A stretch of 64,000 nucleotides of DNA, from contig JAVBOA010000025.1 of assembly GCA_031551135.1 (NCBI GenBank), positions 1-64,000 on the forward strand, written 5' to 3'. A program made the translations under genes and the position numbers. Below are positions 42,193-51,396 of the stretch, piece by piece (position 1 is the first letter of the stretch; the number at the start of each line of letters is the position of its first letter). Source of the DNA: JAITVM01 sp031551135 (GTDB lineage: Bacteria > Bacillota > Clostridia > Lachnospirales > JAITVM01). Under the pieces are notes generated by a model, which saw nothing but the letters and a program-made list of their open reading frames with translations, had not been told where the DNA came from and searched no databases.

Positions 42193-43719
42193 CTAATTTA
42201 ATATTTCGTTATATTGTTGGATATCAGAAAACTTTGCGGATATTTCAAGTTCTTCATAGAATGAATTAATTTTTTGTTTGCATAAAAAAGAATAATTTAT
42301 ATTTGAAAAATAAAAATTTTCATGATTTTCTTGGATATCAAGAAATTCTGTAATTAAATTATTAAATTCAAATACACGTTTGTTAAAAATTTCGGTAAAC
42401 AATAAATCACCGCTGTTTTTAATAAAATTCGTAATTTTCCGGTTTACTTCAAAATTTCGGTTTACCAGCGAAGTATCATTATAAGAATATACTTTTGTCA
42501 GAAAATCCTTTGTGTTGTTTGTAATATACTCGTCAAAATTATCCGGAAACTCTATTTCATATTTCAGCGCAATTTCACGCAAATTTAAAAATAGTTTTAT
42601 TCGCAATGCGTTTAATTTATTTATCAAAGATTTTAAATCCATGATATTTTCTTTAATTTCGTCGGTCAAAATTAAAATCGAATCAATCGCGTGCGCATCA
42701 TCGATAAAAGTCACAGCGTGGTTCAGGCGGAAAAGACGGCGGCTTTCGTCAACGATTAATTTATTGTAATAAGCCAAAATATTATCAAAAAAATCGTTAA
42801 ATCCGTCCAATATTCTGTTTGGTTCTTTTTTTGTGTTGATTTCTTTTAGGAAATTGATTATCTTTAGTTTGTCAAATTTGTTTGGCATTCGTTTACTGAA
42901 AGTAAAAATGTCCAAATACGAGATAGCACGTGATTCCAGAGTTGTTTTTATTTGTTCGATAACTTTTTGCAAATCATTTTCGGTGAGTTTATCGGCTTTA
43001 TTGATTACGATAATTTTCGGGATTCCTTTTTTTATATTTTGCAGTATTTCCAAATCATCATCGGTTATTGTCCCGACATCAGCGGGAACGAACCAAAGGA
43101 TATAATCGCTGGAATTGTAATAAAACATGGATTTTGCTTCATCACTCTCATCAAAATCATTGATATTGGATTTTGAATAGCCCGGAGTATCCAAAAAAGA
43201 TATATTTTCAAATTCAAATTTTTGGGTCTCGACGATTACATTTTTGATAAGATGATTTATTTTTATATATTCAGGGTCTTCCTCATAACCGTGTGCAATA
43301 TTTTTAAGCTCGTTGTAATTTATACGGTATTTGTTTTGATAATTGTTGGTTATAAAAATATCAGTATCGTCCGATTTCAGAAGATATGTCGGCACAGCGG
43401 TTGTTGGGCTGATACTTTCGGGAAGCATATTTACATTTAAAATCGAGTTTATAAAGCTGGACTTTCCGCTGCTGAAAGAGCCGCCCAGCGAGACGATTCG
43501 TTTTTCGAAAAGCTGTCTGAAAATTAGTTTATCGATAAAAACACGAATGTTTTCTTTCAGATTAAAATGCAAAAGTGGAAAGTTTGGCGGTGTTTTTTGA
43601 GATATAAGTCCGAAGATTTCCTTAAATACAATATTGTCGATTATATTTTTTTCTTCAACATAGTTGTCGTATTTAGAATCATCTATCAAAATCCTAATCA
43701 AGTCTAAATGATTTGACAT
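42193..43719 (-). CDS. Dynamin-like GTPase (smaller of a pair)
   Basis: A 508-residue dynamin-family GTPase, first gene of the operon. The P-loop is GGSFSSGKSS; then come PESISPTTAVPT (switch threonine), ISFLDTPGYSKSN and VINKADKL (G4, NKAD). The start is ATG 43719, behind GGGGGGATT; an in-frame ATG at 43758 precedes that ribosome site. All GTPase motifs are canonical here, while the partner has GRST in its P-loop and a weaker G4. Its C-terminal helices should form the stalk-like part. Confidence 0.83.
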   Translation of the reverse strand: MSNHLDLIRILIDDSKYDNYVEEKNIIDNIVFKEIFGLISQKTPPNFPLLHFNLKENIRVFIDKLIFRQLFEKRIVSLGGSFSSGKSSFINSILNVNMLPESISPTTAVPTYLLKSDDTDIFITNNYQNKYRINYNELKNIAHGYEEDPEYIKINHLIKNVIVETQKFEFENISFLDTPGYSKSNINDFDESDEAKSMFYYNSSDYILWFVPADVGTITDDDLEILQNIKKGIPKIIVINKADKLTENDLQKVIEQIKTTLESRAISYLDIFTFSKRMPNKFDKLKIINFLKEINTKKEPNRILDGFNDFFDNILAYYNKLIVDESRRLFRLNHAVTFIDDAHAIDSILILTDEIKENIMDLKSLINKLNALRIKLFLNLREIALKYEIEFPDNFDEYITNNTKDFLTKVYSYNDTSLVNRNFEVNRKITNFIKNSGDLLFTEIFNKRVFEFNNLITEFLDIQENHENFYFSNINYSFLCKQKINSFYEELEISAKFSDIQQYNEILN

Positions 43720-43886
43720 CTTTAATCCCCCCAATAATTCTGCGTGTATGGGATTCACGCTATAATTATATTTCTTTACTACATTATAACAGTTTTCTTA
43801 AAAAAACGTATTAAAATTTTAAAAAATTATAAAATCTTTTAACATTTGTAGAAAATTGAGAATATAGCGGTTTGAATTTTGCCGAC

Positions 43887-43911
43887 TATACTATTTCTCT
43901 CCTTTACATTG
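43887..43911. repeat. Half palindromic repeat (left end only)
   Basis: ATACTATTTCTCTCCTTTAC is the left terminal repeat without its partner, 38 bases before full copy F. The 44-kb intergenic region (43720-44125) otherwise holds only copy F and A/T-rich DNA. Confidence 0.55.
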
Positions 43912-43948
43912 AAAAAATTTAAATTCTGATAAAAATAAAATTCGATTA

Positions 43949-44061
43949 ATACTAATTCCCATTTAATTTGTAGAAAAAAATTTTCACAGCGAAGCGTTTC
44001 GCGCAACGCTCCAAGCGCGAAATGAAATATTTTTTTCTATTCTTTAGAAGGGAAATAGTAT
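43949..44061 (+). repeat. Palindromic interspersed repeat, full copy F
   Basis: ATTCCC subtype, central arms TTTCGCGC/GCGCGAAA. Its right end (AATAGTATAAT) resembles a -10 box and lies 65 bases upstream of the GNAT gene. Confidence 0.92.
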
Positions 44062-44125
44062 AATCTATGTTATAAAATATGATACAATGTACAAAAGAAA
44101 ATCAAATTCTTTATTGGAGGGAAAA

Positions 44126-44671
44126 ATGAAAAAAATTTATAAAACAAAAAGGCTTGTTATGAAATTGCCTGAGTTGTCGGACGCAAAGGCGATTTTGGAT
44201 TATTTTCTGCGAAACCGTGAATTTTTGGCTAAATTTGAACCCGTTAGAGATAAAGATTTTTACACTTTAAGGTCTTTTGAGGATATGATTAATCTCGACA
44301 AAATTTTATATGATAATTGTCAGGCTTTAAAATATTGGATTTATAAAAACGACAAAGTTATCGGAAGCGTAGGGCTTAATAATATTATTTGGGGAGTTTT
44401 TTTAAACGGATATATTGGCTACAGGCTAGATAAAGACGAAATAAATAAAGGATATATGACTGAAGCGCTCCAAAAATTAATCGAAATTGCATTTGATGAT
44501 TTGCGGCTGCACCGCTTGGAAGCAAATATTATGCCGCGAAACAAAGCATCGCTATCGGTTGTTAAAAAAGCCGGCTTCGAGTTTGAGGGAATAGCGAAAG
44601 AATATTTAAAAATAAACGGGATTTGGGAAGACCATGTTCATATGGTTTTATTAAATAAAAAGCTTTTGTAA
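44126..44671 (+). CDS. GNAT acetyltransferase, RimJ/RimL-like
   Basis: A 181-residue N-acetyltransferase. TKRLVMKLPELSDAKAIL is the RimJ/RimL-type start; the acetyl-CoA region includes IGYRLDKDEINKGYMTEAL, with NxGYMTEA in place of the usual RGYATEA; and the C-terminal segment LHRLEANIMPRNKASLSVVKKAGFEFEG is conserved. ATG 44126 follows GGAGG. It acetylates an N-terminal or other amine; the substrate is unknown. Confidence 0.9.
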   Translation: MKKIYKTKRLVMKLPELSDAKAILDYFLRNREFLAKFEPVRDKDFYTLRSFEDMINLDKILYDNCQALKYWIYKNDKVIGSVGLNNIIWGVFLNGYIGYRLDKDEINKGYMTEALQKLIEIAFDDLRLHRLEANIMPRNKASLSVVKKAGFEFEGIAKEYLKINGIWEDHVHMVLLNKKLL

Positions 44672-44708
44672 AATATATAAAAAATTTTTTTTGAAAGATG
44701 ATGATAAT

Positions 44709-45314
44709 TTGAAACGCATTTATTTGACCAGACACGGAGAAACGGTATTTAATGTAGAAAATAGATTTCAGGGTCAGAAAGATTCGCCTTTGACCGAAAA
44801 AGGAATAGGGCAGGCAAAAAAACTCGGCAAATCCTTGGAAGCTATAGAATTTGATTTGGTTTATTCTTCACCGCTTGGGCGCGCGTGCGAGTCCTGCAAA
44901 TATATTTTGGGCGAAAAGAAAAACGAAATCATAAAAGATGACCGCCTAATGGAAATAAAGCTGGATGAATGGTCGGGAAAGCCTAAAGAAGTTCTGCAAA
45001 GGGATTATTCCGAACAACTTACATATTTTTGGGAAAAGCCGAAAAATTTCGACCTTGTAGGCTGCGAAACATTTCAGCAGCTTTGCGATAGGACACACGA
45101 ATTTATTTCAGATATTTTGAAACAGGAATTCCAAAATCTTTTAATTGTATCGCATGGCGTTGTTATAAAATCGATTTTAATGCTTTGGGACGGCAGAGAT
45201 TTTGATAATTTCTGGACAGGCGAATTTATTAGGTCTACTTCGCTTTCTGTAATTGAATTCGACGAAAAACTAAACGGAAAAATTATGTTAAATGCAGATA
45301 TGAAACATCTGTAA
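44709..45314 (+). CDS. Histidine phosphatase family protein
   Basis: A 201-residue phosphoglycerate-mutase-like phosphatase. The catalytic motif is TRHGETVFNVENRFQGQ, with the conserved YSSPLGRACES arginine, the EIKLDEWSGK acid region and the second histidine in LIVSHGVVIKS. The TTG at 44709 opens directly into the fold; TTG 44691 is the alternative. Ribosome sites are weak for both. It may act on phosphorylated metabolites or in cobalamin or sugar-phosphate metabolism; nothing nearby decides. Confidence 0.88.
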   Translation: MKRIYLTRHGETVFNVENRFQGQKDSPLTEKGIGQAKKLGKSLEAIEFDLVYSSPLGRACESCKYILGEKKNEIIKDDRLMEIKLDEWSGKPKEVLQRDYSEQLTYFWEKPKNFDLVGCETFQQLCDRTHEFISDILKQEFQNLLIVSHGVVIKSILMLWDGRDFDNFWTGEFIRSTSLSVIEFDEKLNGKIMLNADMKHL

Positions 45315-45381
45315 TTATTATATAAAAGATTATAATAAATCCCTTTGAATTCAGCTTAATTACTAATAAAAACATACTTGC

Positions 45382-45410
45382 TTGACATAGAGTTTAAAAA
45401 GTAATAAAAT
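45382..45410 (+). promoter_or_regulatory. Strong sigma-A promoter upstream of rny
   Basis: TTGACA and TAAAAT with exactly 17 bases between. It predicts a start near 45417 and a leader of about 355 bases. Confidence 0.75.
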
Positions 45411-45416
45411 TGAAAA

Positions 45417-45774
45417 GAATTTATTTATAATATATGTACAATGGCGTTTTTTGGAGTTTATACCGAAAAATATGTTTTATAAGCAATCGAAATCTTGCTA
45501 TATAAGATAGTTTTTTCTATATAGGTCGCGCTATGATTTACGATACAAAATCATTTGTGCACGCCTATAAACAGCGGAAAATATTTGCGGATAATTAAAT
45601 TGTAATGTTTATCGACTAACATATATGCGAATTTTGCTGAAAAGCAATTTGTTTTCCCTAATTATGCAAAAATTGCTTCTTAAAAGCAAGGTTGTCTTTG
45701 GCACTAAAAGAAAAGTCTTTTTTGAGACTTGCATATATTAAATAATTTTTGTACTTTGAAAAATAAATAAGGAG
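45417..45774 (+). ncRNA. Structured leader or small RNA before rny
   Basis: About 355 untranslated bases. Clear hairpins include CTATATA/TATATAG (about 45499-45526), an overlapping longer stem TATAGG...CCTATA enclosing ATGATTT/AAATCAT (about 45521-45570), and AAGTCT/AGACTT near 45713-45730. The first two share the TATATAGG bases and so are mutually exclusive. No known RNA family was recognised; it could be an attenuator, an autoregulatory site for RNase Y or an independent RNA. Confidence 0.4.
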
Positions 45775-47361
45775 GTGTTTGAAATATTTTTATTAAACGT
45801 GAAATTGATTCCTTTTAATGAATTTTTAATAATAGCTTTGATTTTAGGATTTATTTTCGGACTGATATGTCTTTTCGTTGGTTTTCTGATAAGAAAGAAA
45901 ATAGCGGAGTCTAAAATAGGCAGCGCTGAGGCGGAAGCCGCAAATATTGTCAGTATGGCAGAAAAAAATTCCGAAGCAAAGAAAAAAGAAATCTTGCTCG
46001 AAGCTAAAGAAGAATCATTAAAATTAAAAAATGATGTTGAAAAAGATTTGAAAGAACGGCGAACAGAGCTTCAAAGGCTGGAACGCAGACTTTTGCAAAA
46101 AGAAGAGGCTCTTGACCGAAAATCAGATTCTTATGAGAAAAAAGAAGATCAGCTTAACAAAAAAACTGCTGAAATCGACGTTCTGAAAGAAACCCTTAAT
46201 CAAAAGTTTTTGGAACAAGCCTCTGAGCTGGAAAGAATTTCCGGATTTAGCAAAGATCAAGCTAAAGACTATTTGCTTGCATCTATCGAAGATGAAGTCA
46301 AGCTGGAATCAGCTAAATTAATTAAAGATATTGAAGGTAAAGCCAAACAAGAGGCAGAAAAACGTGCTAGGGAAATCATTGTAAACGCAATTCAAAGATG
46401 TGCGGTTGACCATGTTACGGAAACTACTGTTTCGGTGGTAACGTTGCCTAATGATGAAATGAAAGGCAGAATTATTGGCCGTGAAGGTAGAAATATAAGA
46501 ACAATAGAGGCGCTGACCGGTATTGAGCTGATTATTGATGATACGCCGGAGGCTGTTGTTCTGTCTGGGTTTGACCCTATGCGCAGAGAGATTGCCAGAA
46601 TAGCACTGGAAAAGCTTATTGCCGACGGCAGGGTGCATCCGGCGCGTATTGAGGAAATGGTTGAAAAAGCAAAAAAAGATGTTGAGGCTTTGATTCGTGA
46701 AGATGGTGAATCAGCTGTATTTGAAGTTGGTGTGCACGGACTTCATCCCGAACTTATTCGTTTAATAGGTAAGATGAGATTTAGGACTAGCTATGGACAA
46801 AATATTTTGAAACATTCAATAGAGGTAGCGCATTTGTCCGGACTGATTGCATCCGAGTTGGGAGTTGACCCGCTTATTGCAAAACGCGCCGGTTTATTAC
46901 ATGATATAGGAAAATCTGTCGACCACGATATGGAGGGCAGCCACGTTAGCATAGGAGTTTCGCTATTGAAGAAATATCGTGAGTCAGATATTGTTATAAA
47001 TGCTGTTGAGGCACATCATGGCGACGTTGAACCTACAAATATATTTTCAATTATCGTTCAGGCAGCAGATGCTATTTCTGCCGCAAGACCAGGTTCGCGG
47101 CGCGAAACACTCGAAACTTATATTAAACGTTTGCAAAAATTAGAAGGTATTGCGGATAGCTTTAAGGGCGTAGAAAAATCCTTTGCTATTCAGGCAGGAA
47201 GAGAGCTTCGGATAATAATTATTCCGGAAGAAGTCGACGATTCGTCACTGGTTTTATTAGCAAGAGATATCGCAAAACGAATCGAAGCAGAGCTTGAATA
47301 TCCCGGCCAAATTAAAGTTAGTTTGATTAGAGAAACAAGAGCGATTGAATACGCAAAATAA
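45775..47361 (+). CDS. rny: Ribonuclease Y
   Basis: A roughly 520-residue membrane-anchored endoribonuclease that starts mRNA decay. It has an N-terminal transmembrane helix (LIIALILGFIFGLICLFVGFLI is its core), a long coiled coil (residues about 40-190), a KH domain around GRIIGREGRNIRTIEALTG, and the HD domain with HDIGKSVDH. The start is unclear: GTG 45775 overlaps the AAGGAGGT ribosome site itself, the next GTG is at 45799 (too far), and the best-spaced in-frame codon is a non-standard ATA at 45784. The fold does not depend on this. Confidence 0.93.
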   Translation: MFEIFLLNVKLIPFNEFLIIALILGFIFGLICLFVGFLIRKKIAESKIGSAEAEAANIVSMAEKNSEAKKKEILLEAKEESLKLKNDVEKDLKERRTELQRLERRLLQKEEALDRKSDSYEKKEDQLNKKTAEIDVLKETLNQKFLEQASELERISGFSKDQAKDYLLASIEDEVKLESAKLIKDIEGKAKQEAEKRAREIIVNAIQRCAVDHVTETTVSVVTLPNDEMKGRIIGREGRNIRTIEALTGIELIIDDTPEAVVLSGFDPMRREIARIALEKLIADGRVHPARIEEMVEKAKKDVEALIREDGESAVFEVGVHGLHPELIRLIGKMRFRTSYGQNILKHSIEVAHLSGLIASELGVDPLIAKRAGLLHDIGKSVDHDMEGSHVSIGVSLLKKYRESDIVINAVEAHHGDVEPTNIFSIIVQAADAISAARPGSRRETLETYIKRLQKLEGIADSFKGVEKSFAIQAGRELRIIIIPEEVDDSSLVLLARDIAKRIEAELEYPGQIKVSLIRETRAIEYAK

Positions 47362-47367
47362 ATTTAA

Positions 47368-47398
47368 ATCTCTTGCCTTTTGGCAGGAGATTTTTTAG
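47368..47398 (+). terminator. Terminator of rny
   Basis: AATCTC and TGCC pair with GGCA and GAGATT around TTTT, followed by TTTTAG. Confidence 0.85.
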
Positions 47399-47407
47399 TC
47401 GCCTATT

Positions 47408-47521
47408 ATACTATTTTCAATATTAAGGATAGAAAAAAATATTTCATTTCGCGCTTGAAGCATTGCGCGAAACGCTCCGCTGTGAAAAATTTTTTTCTAC
47501 TTATCTAAATGAAAATAGTAT
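47408..47521 (-). repeat. Palindromic interspersed repeat, full copy G
   Basis: Inverse orientation, central arms TTTCGCGC/GCGCGAAA. It lies between the rny terminator and lysA. Confidence 0.92.
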
Positions 47522-47559
47522 TAGTATAGATTCGCAAAAAATTCTTGAAGAGGTGTTTT

Positions 47560-48786
47560 ATGCAGGAGCTTTTTTTAAATGATGAACAGATTTTTGAGCT
47601 TATAGAAAGATACGGCTCTCCGCTTTATGTATATGATGAAAATATTTTGCGCGAGAGATGCCGGGAAATGAAAAATTTAGTTACCGAATTTAATTTTGAA
47701 GTAAGTTATTCGATTAAAGCAAATACAAATTCCGAAATCTTGAAAATTGTAAAAGGCGAAGGAATTAATGCGGACGCTTTTTCACGCGGGGAAATGTTTG
47801 TATTAAGAAATTCCGGTTATAAATCCGACGAAATTTATTATGTTTCGAATAATGCGTCGATTTCAGATTTTCAATATGCTATCGATAACAAAATTTCCAT
47901 CAGCTGTGACGCTGTCTCACAAATAGAGACTTATGGAAAGCTGAATCCGGGCGGAGAAGTCTCGATTAGAATAAACCCGGGCAGGGGATTCGGCCATAGC
48001 GAAAAAGTAGTTACCGCGGGTGAAAAAACAAAATTCGGAATCGCTGAGGAATTTATTCCGGAAGCATTAGAAATTATAAAAAAATATAATTTAAAATTAA
48101 TCGGGATAAATCAGCATTTAGGTTCGCTTTTTTTGAATTATAAAGAATATGTAGAAGGCGCAAAGGCGATTCTGGAAATCGCAAAACAATTTCCGGGGCT
48201 TAGATTTATCGACCTCGGCGGCGGCTTCGGCGTGCCGTACAAGCCGGGAGAGAACCGCTTGGATATGCAGACTTTATCTCGTGAATTGCAGGACGTTCTG
48301 CGTGAATTTATTGCAGGATATGATAATAAAGATGTTTTGTTCAGGTCGGAGCCGGGGCGCTATCTTGTTGCAGAATGCGGCGTTTTATTGGGAACAGTTA
48401 ATTGTGTTAAACAAAATTATAAAAATAAATATATTGGAACGGATATCGGATTTAATGTTTTAATACGTCCGGTTATGTACGGCTCGCATCATGAAGTTTA
48501 TATTGCAAAACGAAATAAAAATGCATCAGAAGAAAAGGAAATCGTGTCGATTGTCGGAGATATCTGCGAAAGCGGAGATATTGTGGCAAAAGACCGCTTG
48601 CTTCCTGTTATTGATGAGGGCGATATTGTGCTTGTGCAAACCGCCGGAGCGTATGGTTTTTCTATGTCGTCGAATTACAACAGCAGGTTAAGACCGGCGG
48701 AAGTTTTGATTAAACCGAATGGGCAAGATGTTTTGATTAGACGCAGAGATAAATTGGAAGATTTGATTAAAAACACAAGTTTGTAA
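47560..48786 (+). CDS. lysA: Diaminopimelate decarboxylase
   Basis: A 408-residue PLP enzyme converting meso-diaminopimelate to lysine. Landmarks are YSIKANTNSEILKI (lysine that binds PLP), GINQHLGSLF, the glycine loop DLGGGFGVPY, the EPGRYLVAECG motif and the C-terminal GDICESGDI and AGAYGFSMSSNYNSR. ATG 47560 is behind GAAGAGGTG; 47545 is an upstream in-frame alternative without a better site. It stands alone between repeat copy G and a terminator. Confidence 0.93.
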   Translation: MQELFLNDEQIFELIERYGSPLYVYDENILRERCREMKNLVTEFNFEVSYSIKANTNSEILKIVKGEGINADAFSRGEMFVLRNSGYKSDEIYYVSNNASISDFQYAIDNKISISCDAVSQIETYGKLNPGGEVSIRINPGRGFGHSEKVVTAGEKTKFGIAEEFIPEALEIIKKYNLKLIGINQHLGSLFLNYKEYVEGAKAILEIAKQFPGLRFIDLGGGFGVPYKPGENRLDMQTLSRELQDVLREFIAGYDNKDVLFRSEPGRYLVAECGVLLGTVNCVKQNYKNKYIGTDIGFNVLIRPVMYGSHHEVYIAKRNKNASEEKEIVSIVGDICESGDIVAKDRLLPVIDEGDIVLVQTAGAYGFSMSSNYNSRLRPAEVLIKPNGQDVLIRRRDKLEDLIKNTSL

Positions 48787-48828
48787 AAAAAACTCTCTGA
48801 CCGGATTTGGCCAGAGAGTTTTTTTAAT
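48787..48828. terminator. Bidirectional terminator between lysA and a secreted-protein gene
   Basis: AACTCTCTG with CAGAGAGTT plus inner CCGG/TTGG, flanked by A and T runs. It overlaps the stop codon of the gene on the other strand. Confidence 0.88.
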
Positions 48829-49996
48829 CCTTGTCTATAGGTAAAATTATACAATTTTTAAATGTATATCCAAGATTTTCATAGAATCTTTGATTTTCAT
48901 AAGAGTTAAAAGTACTGTCGATAAATGAAATTTTTTCGCCTTTAGTGGATGAATTTACTTTTCCAAACAGCAATCCGTAGCCTTCTTTGATTCTGGGATT
49001 ATCGCTGTTAAAGGTACATTGTTCGATTTTGATATTCTTCACACTATCCAGAATATTAATTTTTTCGCTGAGTGCTAAAGTATTCAAAGAGATTCCCCAG
49101 CATCGGAAAAGTTCGATAGTATCATAAGTAGCTTTTCCATTGATTGTGTTAGCCAAAATTCCGATAGTAGCGACACTTCTGCCGGAACCTGCTAAATCCA
49201 TTCTCGGTGTGATATTGGCATTAAATATGCAGACATTTTTAAATTCAGCTTTATTTGCAACTGTTCGAATTAAACCGTCGGCAAATTCCCTTCCATCTAT
49301 TGATAATTTATTAACAAATAACGAGTCTATAATCAAATCTCCTGTATTTATTGCTAAAAGTGAATGACCTTCGGATAAATGGCAGTTTTTAATTTCTACA
49401 TTCTTTAAATTCAAATAATTAATCGATTGTGCAAATAGGCTGTTAAGATTTTTAGAATCTATATTTACAAATGATAAATTTTGGATGGATAAATTGTTAC
49501 AATGAATACCAAATAAATATTTGGATTCATCATATCCTTCCATTCTGCCACTCAAATATTCATTCATTGTATCTGGTACATAAATCCAATAAGATTTTAC
49601 CGGCTTACCTTTGATATTTTCAAAATTATTGATATTATAAAAACCGTTAAATTCTGCTGCATCACTGAAAGTGCTTAAGTCGCGCTGCTCTTTTAATTGC
49701 ATTAATCTGTCATTACTCCATTTATTTAGTCCTTTTATTGTGCCGTTAAATGAAGTATAAAGCGGAGTGAATACTTTTCCGTCGAAATCGAGTCTGCCTG
49801 CAATAACTATATTTAATGGATTTGTATAATTTGAAGGCTTGGCATTAAATTCCTTTGCAAAAGAATTCCATTCATCAGCAGTTTTTATTGTTATTTTTTT
49901 ACTGTCATTACTAGAATTACGTGAGAAAGCTTCGATATATGATAAAAATAATAGTATAAATAATGCGGCTATACATATTTTCAATACCAGTTCCAT
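48824..49996 (-). CDS. Membrane-anchored protein with beta-helix-like repeats
   Basis: A 390-residue protein with an N-terminal hydrophobic segment (residues about 3-23), no lipobox and an extracellular remainder. An opening motif (ITIKTADEWNSFAKEFN) resembles the start of GLUG-like or cell-surface beta-helix proteins. Repeats such as LSIQNLSFVNIDS, LNLKNVEIKNCH and IKIEQCTFNSD suggest a right-handed beta-helix. The start is behind a weak GGAAT site. No family was recognised. A second beta-helix protein (40849-42186) is cytoplasmic and unrelated in N-terminus. Confidence 0.65.
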   Translation of the reverse strand: MELVLKICIAALFILLFLSYIEAFSRNSSNDSKKITIKTADEWNSFAKEFNAKPSNYTNPLNIVIAGRLDFDGKVFTPLYTSFNGTIKGLNKWSNDRLMQLKEQRDLSTFSDAAEFNGFYNINNFENIKGKPVKSYWIYVPDTMNEYLSGRMEGYDESKYLFGIHCNNLSIQNLSFVNIDSKNLNSLFAQSINYLNLKNVEIKNCHLSEGHSLLAINTGDLIIDSLFVNKLSIDGREFADGLIRTVANKAEFKNVCIFNANITPRMDLAGSGRSVATIGILANTINGKATYDTIELFRCWGISLNTLALSEKINILDSVKNIKIEQCTFNSDNPRIKEGYGLLFGKVNSSTKGEKISFIDSTFNSYENQRFYENLGYTFKNCIILPIDKD

Positions 49997-50024
49997 CAGA
50001 AAATTCCTTTCTTTATTCTAATCA

Positions 50025-50066
50025 AAAAGGTTCTTTCCTTTTTTTATTTGCGAAAGAACCTTTTAC
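50025..50066 (-). terminator. Terminator between the two secreted-protein genes
   Basis: AAAAGGTTCTTTC pairs with GAAAGAACCTTTT around a T-rich loop; runs on both sides, serving the gene at 50080-51177. Confidence 0.85.
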
Positions 50067-50079
50067 GACAATAAAAATT

Positions 50080-51177
50080 TTATCTATATTCTGGCTTTAA
50101 GATATCCGAAATACTTTCGACAGGTATTTCAAACTCAATAAATCCGTACACATAAGGCGCGAGATCATAAGGCTGATAGAATATTACAAGCTTATCGTTC
50201 CAGAAATAGAAAGATGTATTATCCAAATTTTCAACTTCAGAAACATCTTCATTATAATACTCCGGATTTTCTGCGCGCAAATCGTTCATTTCTTTGATTA
50301 AAACTTGTTCGTAATTTTTATCGGCAAAGATATCCGAAAGTTCCAGAATCGCCGATTTATTTAAATCTAAGTTTAAAATGGTTTCGTAAGGCGTGCCGTG
50401 TGCGCCGCCCGAGTAGTAATATCCGGATATTAAAATAGGAATAACATTGTTTCGCGTATCTAAGAAAAAGAAATCTTGGTCATAAGAATAATTATATTTA
50501 TATTCTTCGGTATTCATCTCTTCGGCAACCTGAAAGATTTCTGCGGCTGCCTCGTCAACAGCGACCGATAGCTCGGAATTTATAGCGTCTTCCGAAGCTT
50601 TGTCTTTTAAACCGTGAAACTGCGGCACTATATAATTCGCACTTACCGAAACAACGTCCATTTCTTCGTCTTTAAATTCCTCATAATGTGTGAAATATTT
50701 CGATGATATAGAAAGATTCGAAGATTTTAAAGCAACCTGTGCTGTAGAATAAATTTTTACATGATTAGGGGTTCCGTCGGCTTCATAACCCGGAGAGTAA
50801 AGAACTTGGCAGTTTAAATTTTCGGATATAAAACGCAAAGGCACCATTGTGCGGTTGTTTGTAATAAACGGAGCAGCCGGAAGGTTTTTCGTTTTTCCGT
50901 TTACAATTGCTATTTGATCGTTAATTTTCATCTCAATGGTTATTCCGTCTTTTTTGATAATTACCGTATTGTCTTTGTAATCTACAGTGCAGTTGAGAGT
51001 TTCAGCAATAACTCGAATCGGAACAAAATTAGAGTCGTTTTTCAGCACAGGTTCTGTATCTGATTCGATTTCGATACCATTAATATAAATCACAGTATTC
51101 AACGCCGCCTGAACAGGAACAATTAAAGAAACGCATGTAAATATAAAGAACGCAGTCAATATAATTTTTTTAAACAT
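50080..51177 (-). CDS. Secreted protein: copper amine oxidase N-domain plus DUF3298-like domain
   Basis: A 365-residue exported protein. The signal peptide (residues 1-25) ends near VQAA. Two repeats of a copper-amine-oxidase-like N-terminal domain follow (FVPIRVIAETLNCTVDY and MVPLRFISENLNCQV), a surface-binding module of Firmicutes. The C-terminal half (residues about 175-365, with GGAHGTPYETILNLDL and the ending YGFIEFEIPVESISDIL) resembles DUF4163/DUF3298, found in exported enzymes such as PdaC. No catalytic domain is present, so a cell-wall-binding or regulatory role is likely. Confidence 0.85.
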   Translation of the reverse strand: MFKKIILTAFFIFTCVSLIVPVQAALNTVIYINGIEIESDTEPVLKNDSNFVPIRVIAETLNCTVDYKDNTVIIKKDGITIEMKINDQIAIVNGKTKNLPAAPFITNNRTMVPLRFISENLNCQVLYSPGYEADGTPNHVKIYSTAQVALKSSNLSISSKYFTHYEEFKDEEMDVVSVSANYIVPQFHGLKDKASEDAINSELSVAVDEAAAEIFQVAEEMNTEEYKYNYSYDQDFFFLDTRNNVIPILISGYYYSGGAHGTPYETILNLDLNKSAILELSDIFADKNYEQVLIKEMNDLRAENPEYYNEDVSEVENLDNTSFYFWNDKLVIFYQPYDLAPYVYGFIEFEIPVESISDILKPEYR

Positions 51178-51322
51178 AAAATCAACTCCAATGCTTTTTC
51201 TTAATTATAGCATATATAGTTTTTGAATAGTAGGGCGACATTATGTAAATGGATAAAAATATAACATAATTATCTTGTTTTCTTTATTTGCTTTGCTTAT
51301 ACTTGCATTAAAATGATAGATT

Positions 51323-51364
51323 ATACTATTTTCAATATAAAGGATAGAAAAATGAAAATAGTAT
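51323..51364. repeat. Miniature palindromic repeat (ends only)
   Basis: ATACTATTTTCAAT and ATGAAAATAGTAT with a short interior. It lies just upstream of the MerR gene, and a start at 51313 would read through it, so the real gene start is later. Confidence 0.8.
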
Positions 51365-51396
51365 TATCTAAACCTTTGCCTAAGCATAAAGATTGG

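Noticed and set aside
49945..49960. AATAGTATAAAT inside a gene as another repeat end
   Set aside because: It is a short chance match within coding sequence with no paired arm.
51313..51396. Upstream start for the MerR gene
   Set aside because: It reads through a miniature palindromic repeat and lacks a ribosome site; the conserved helix-turn-helix begins after ATG 51397.
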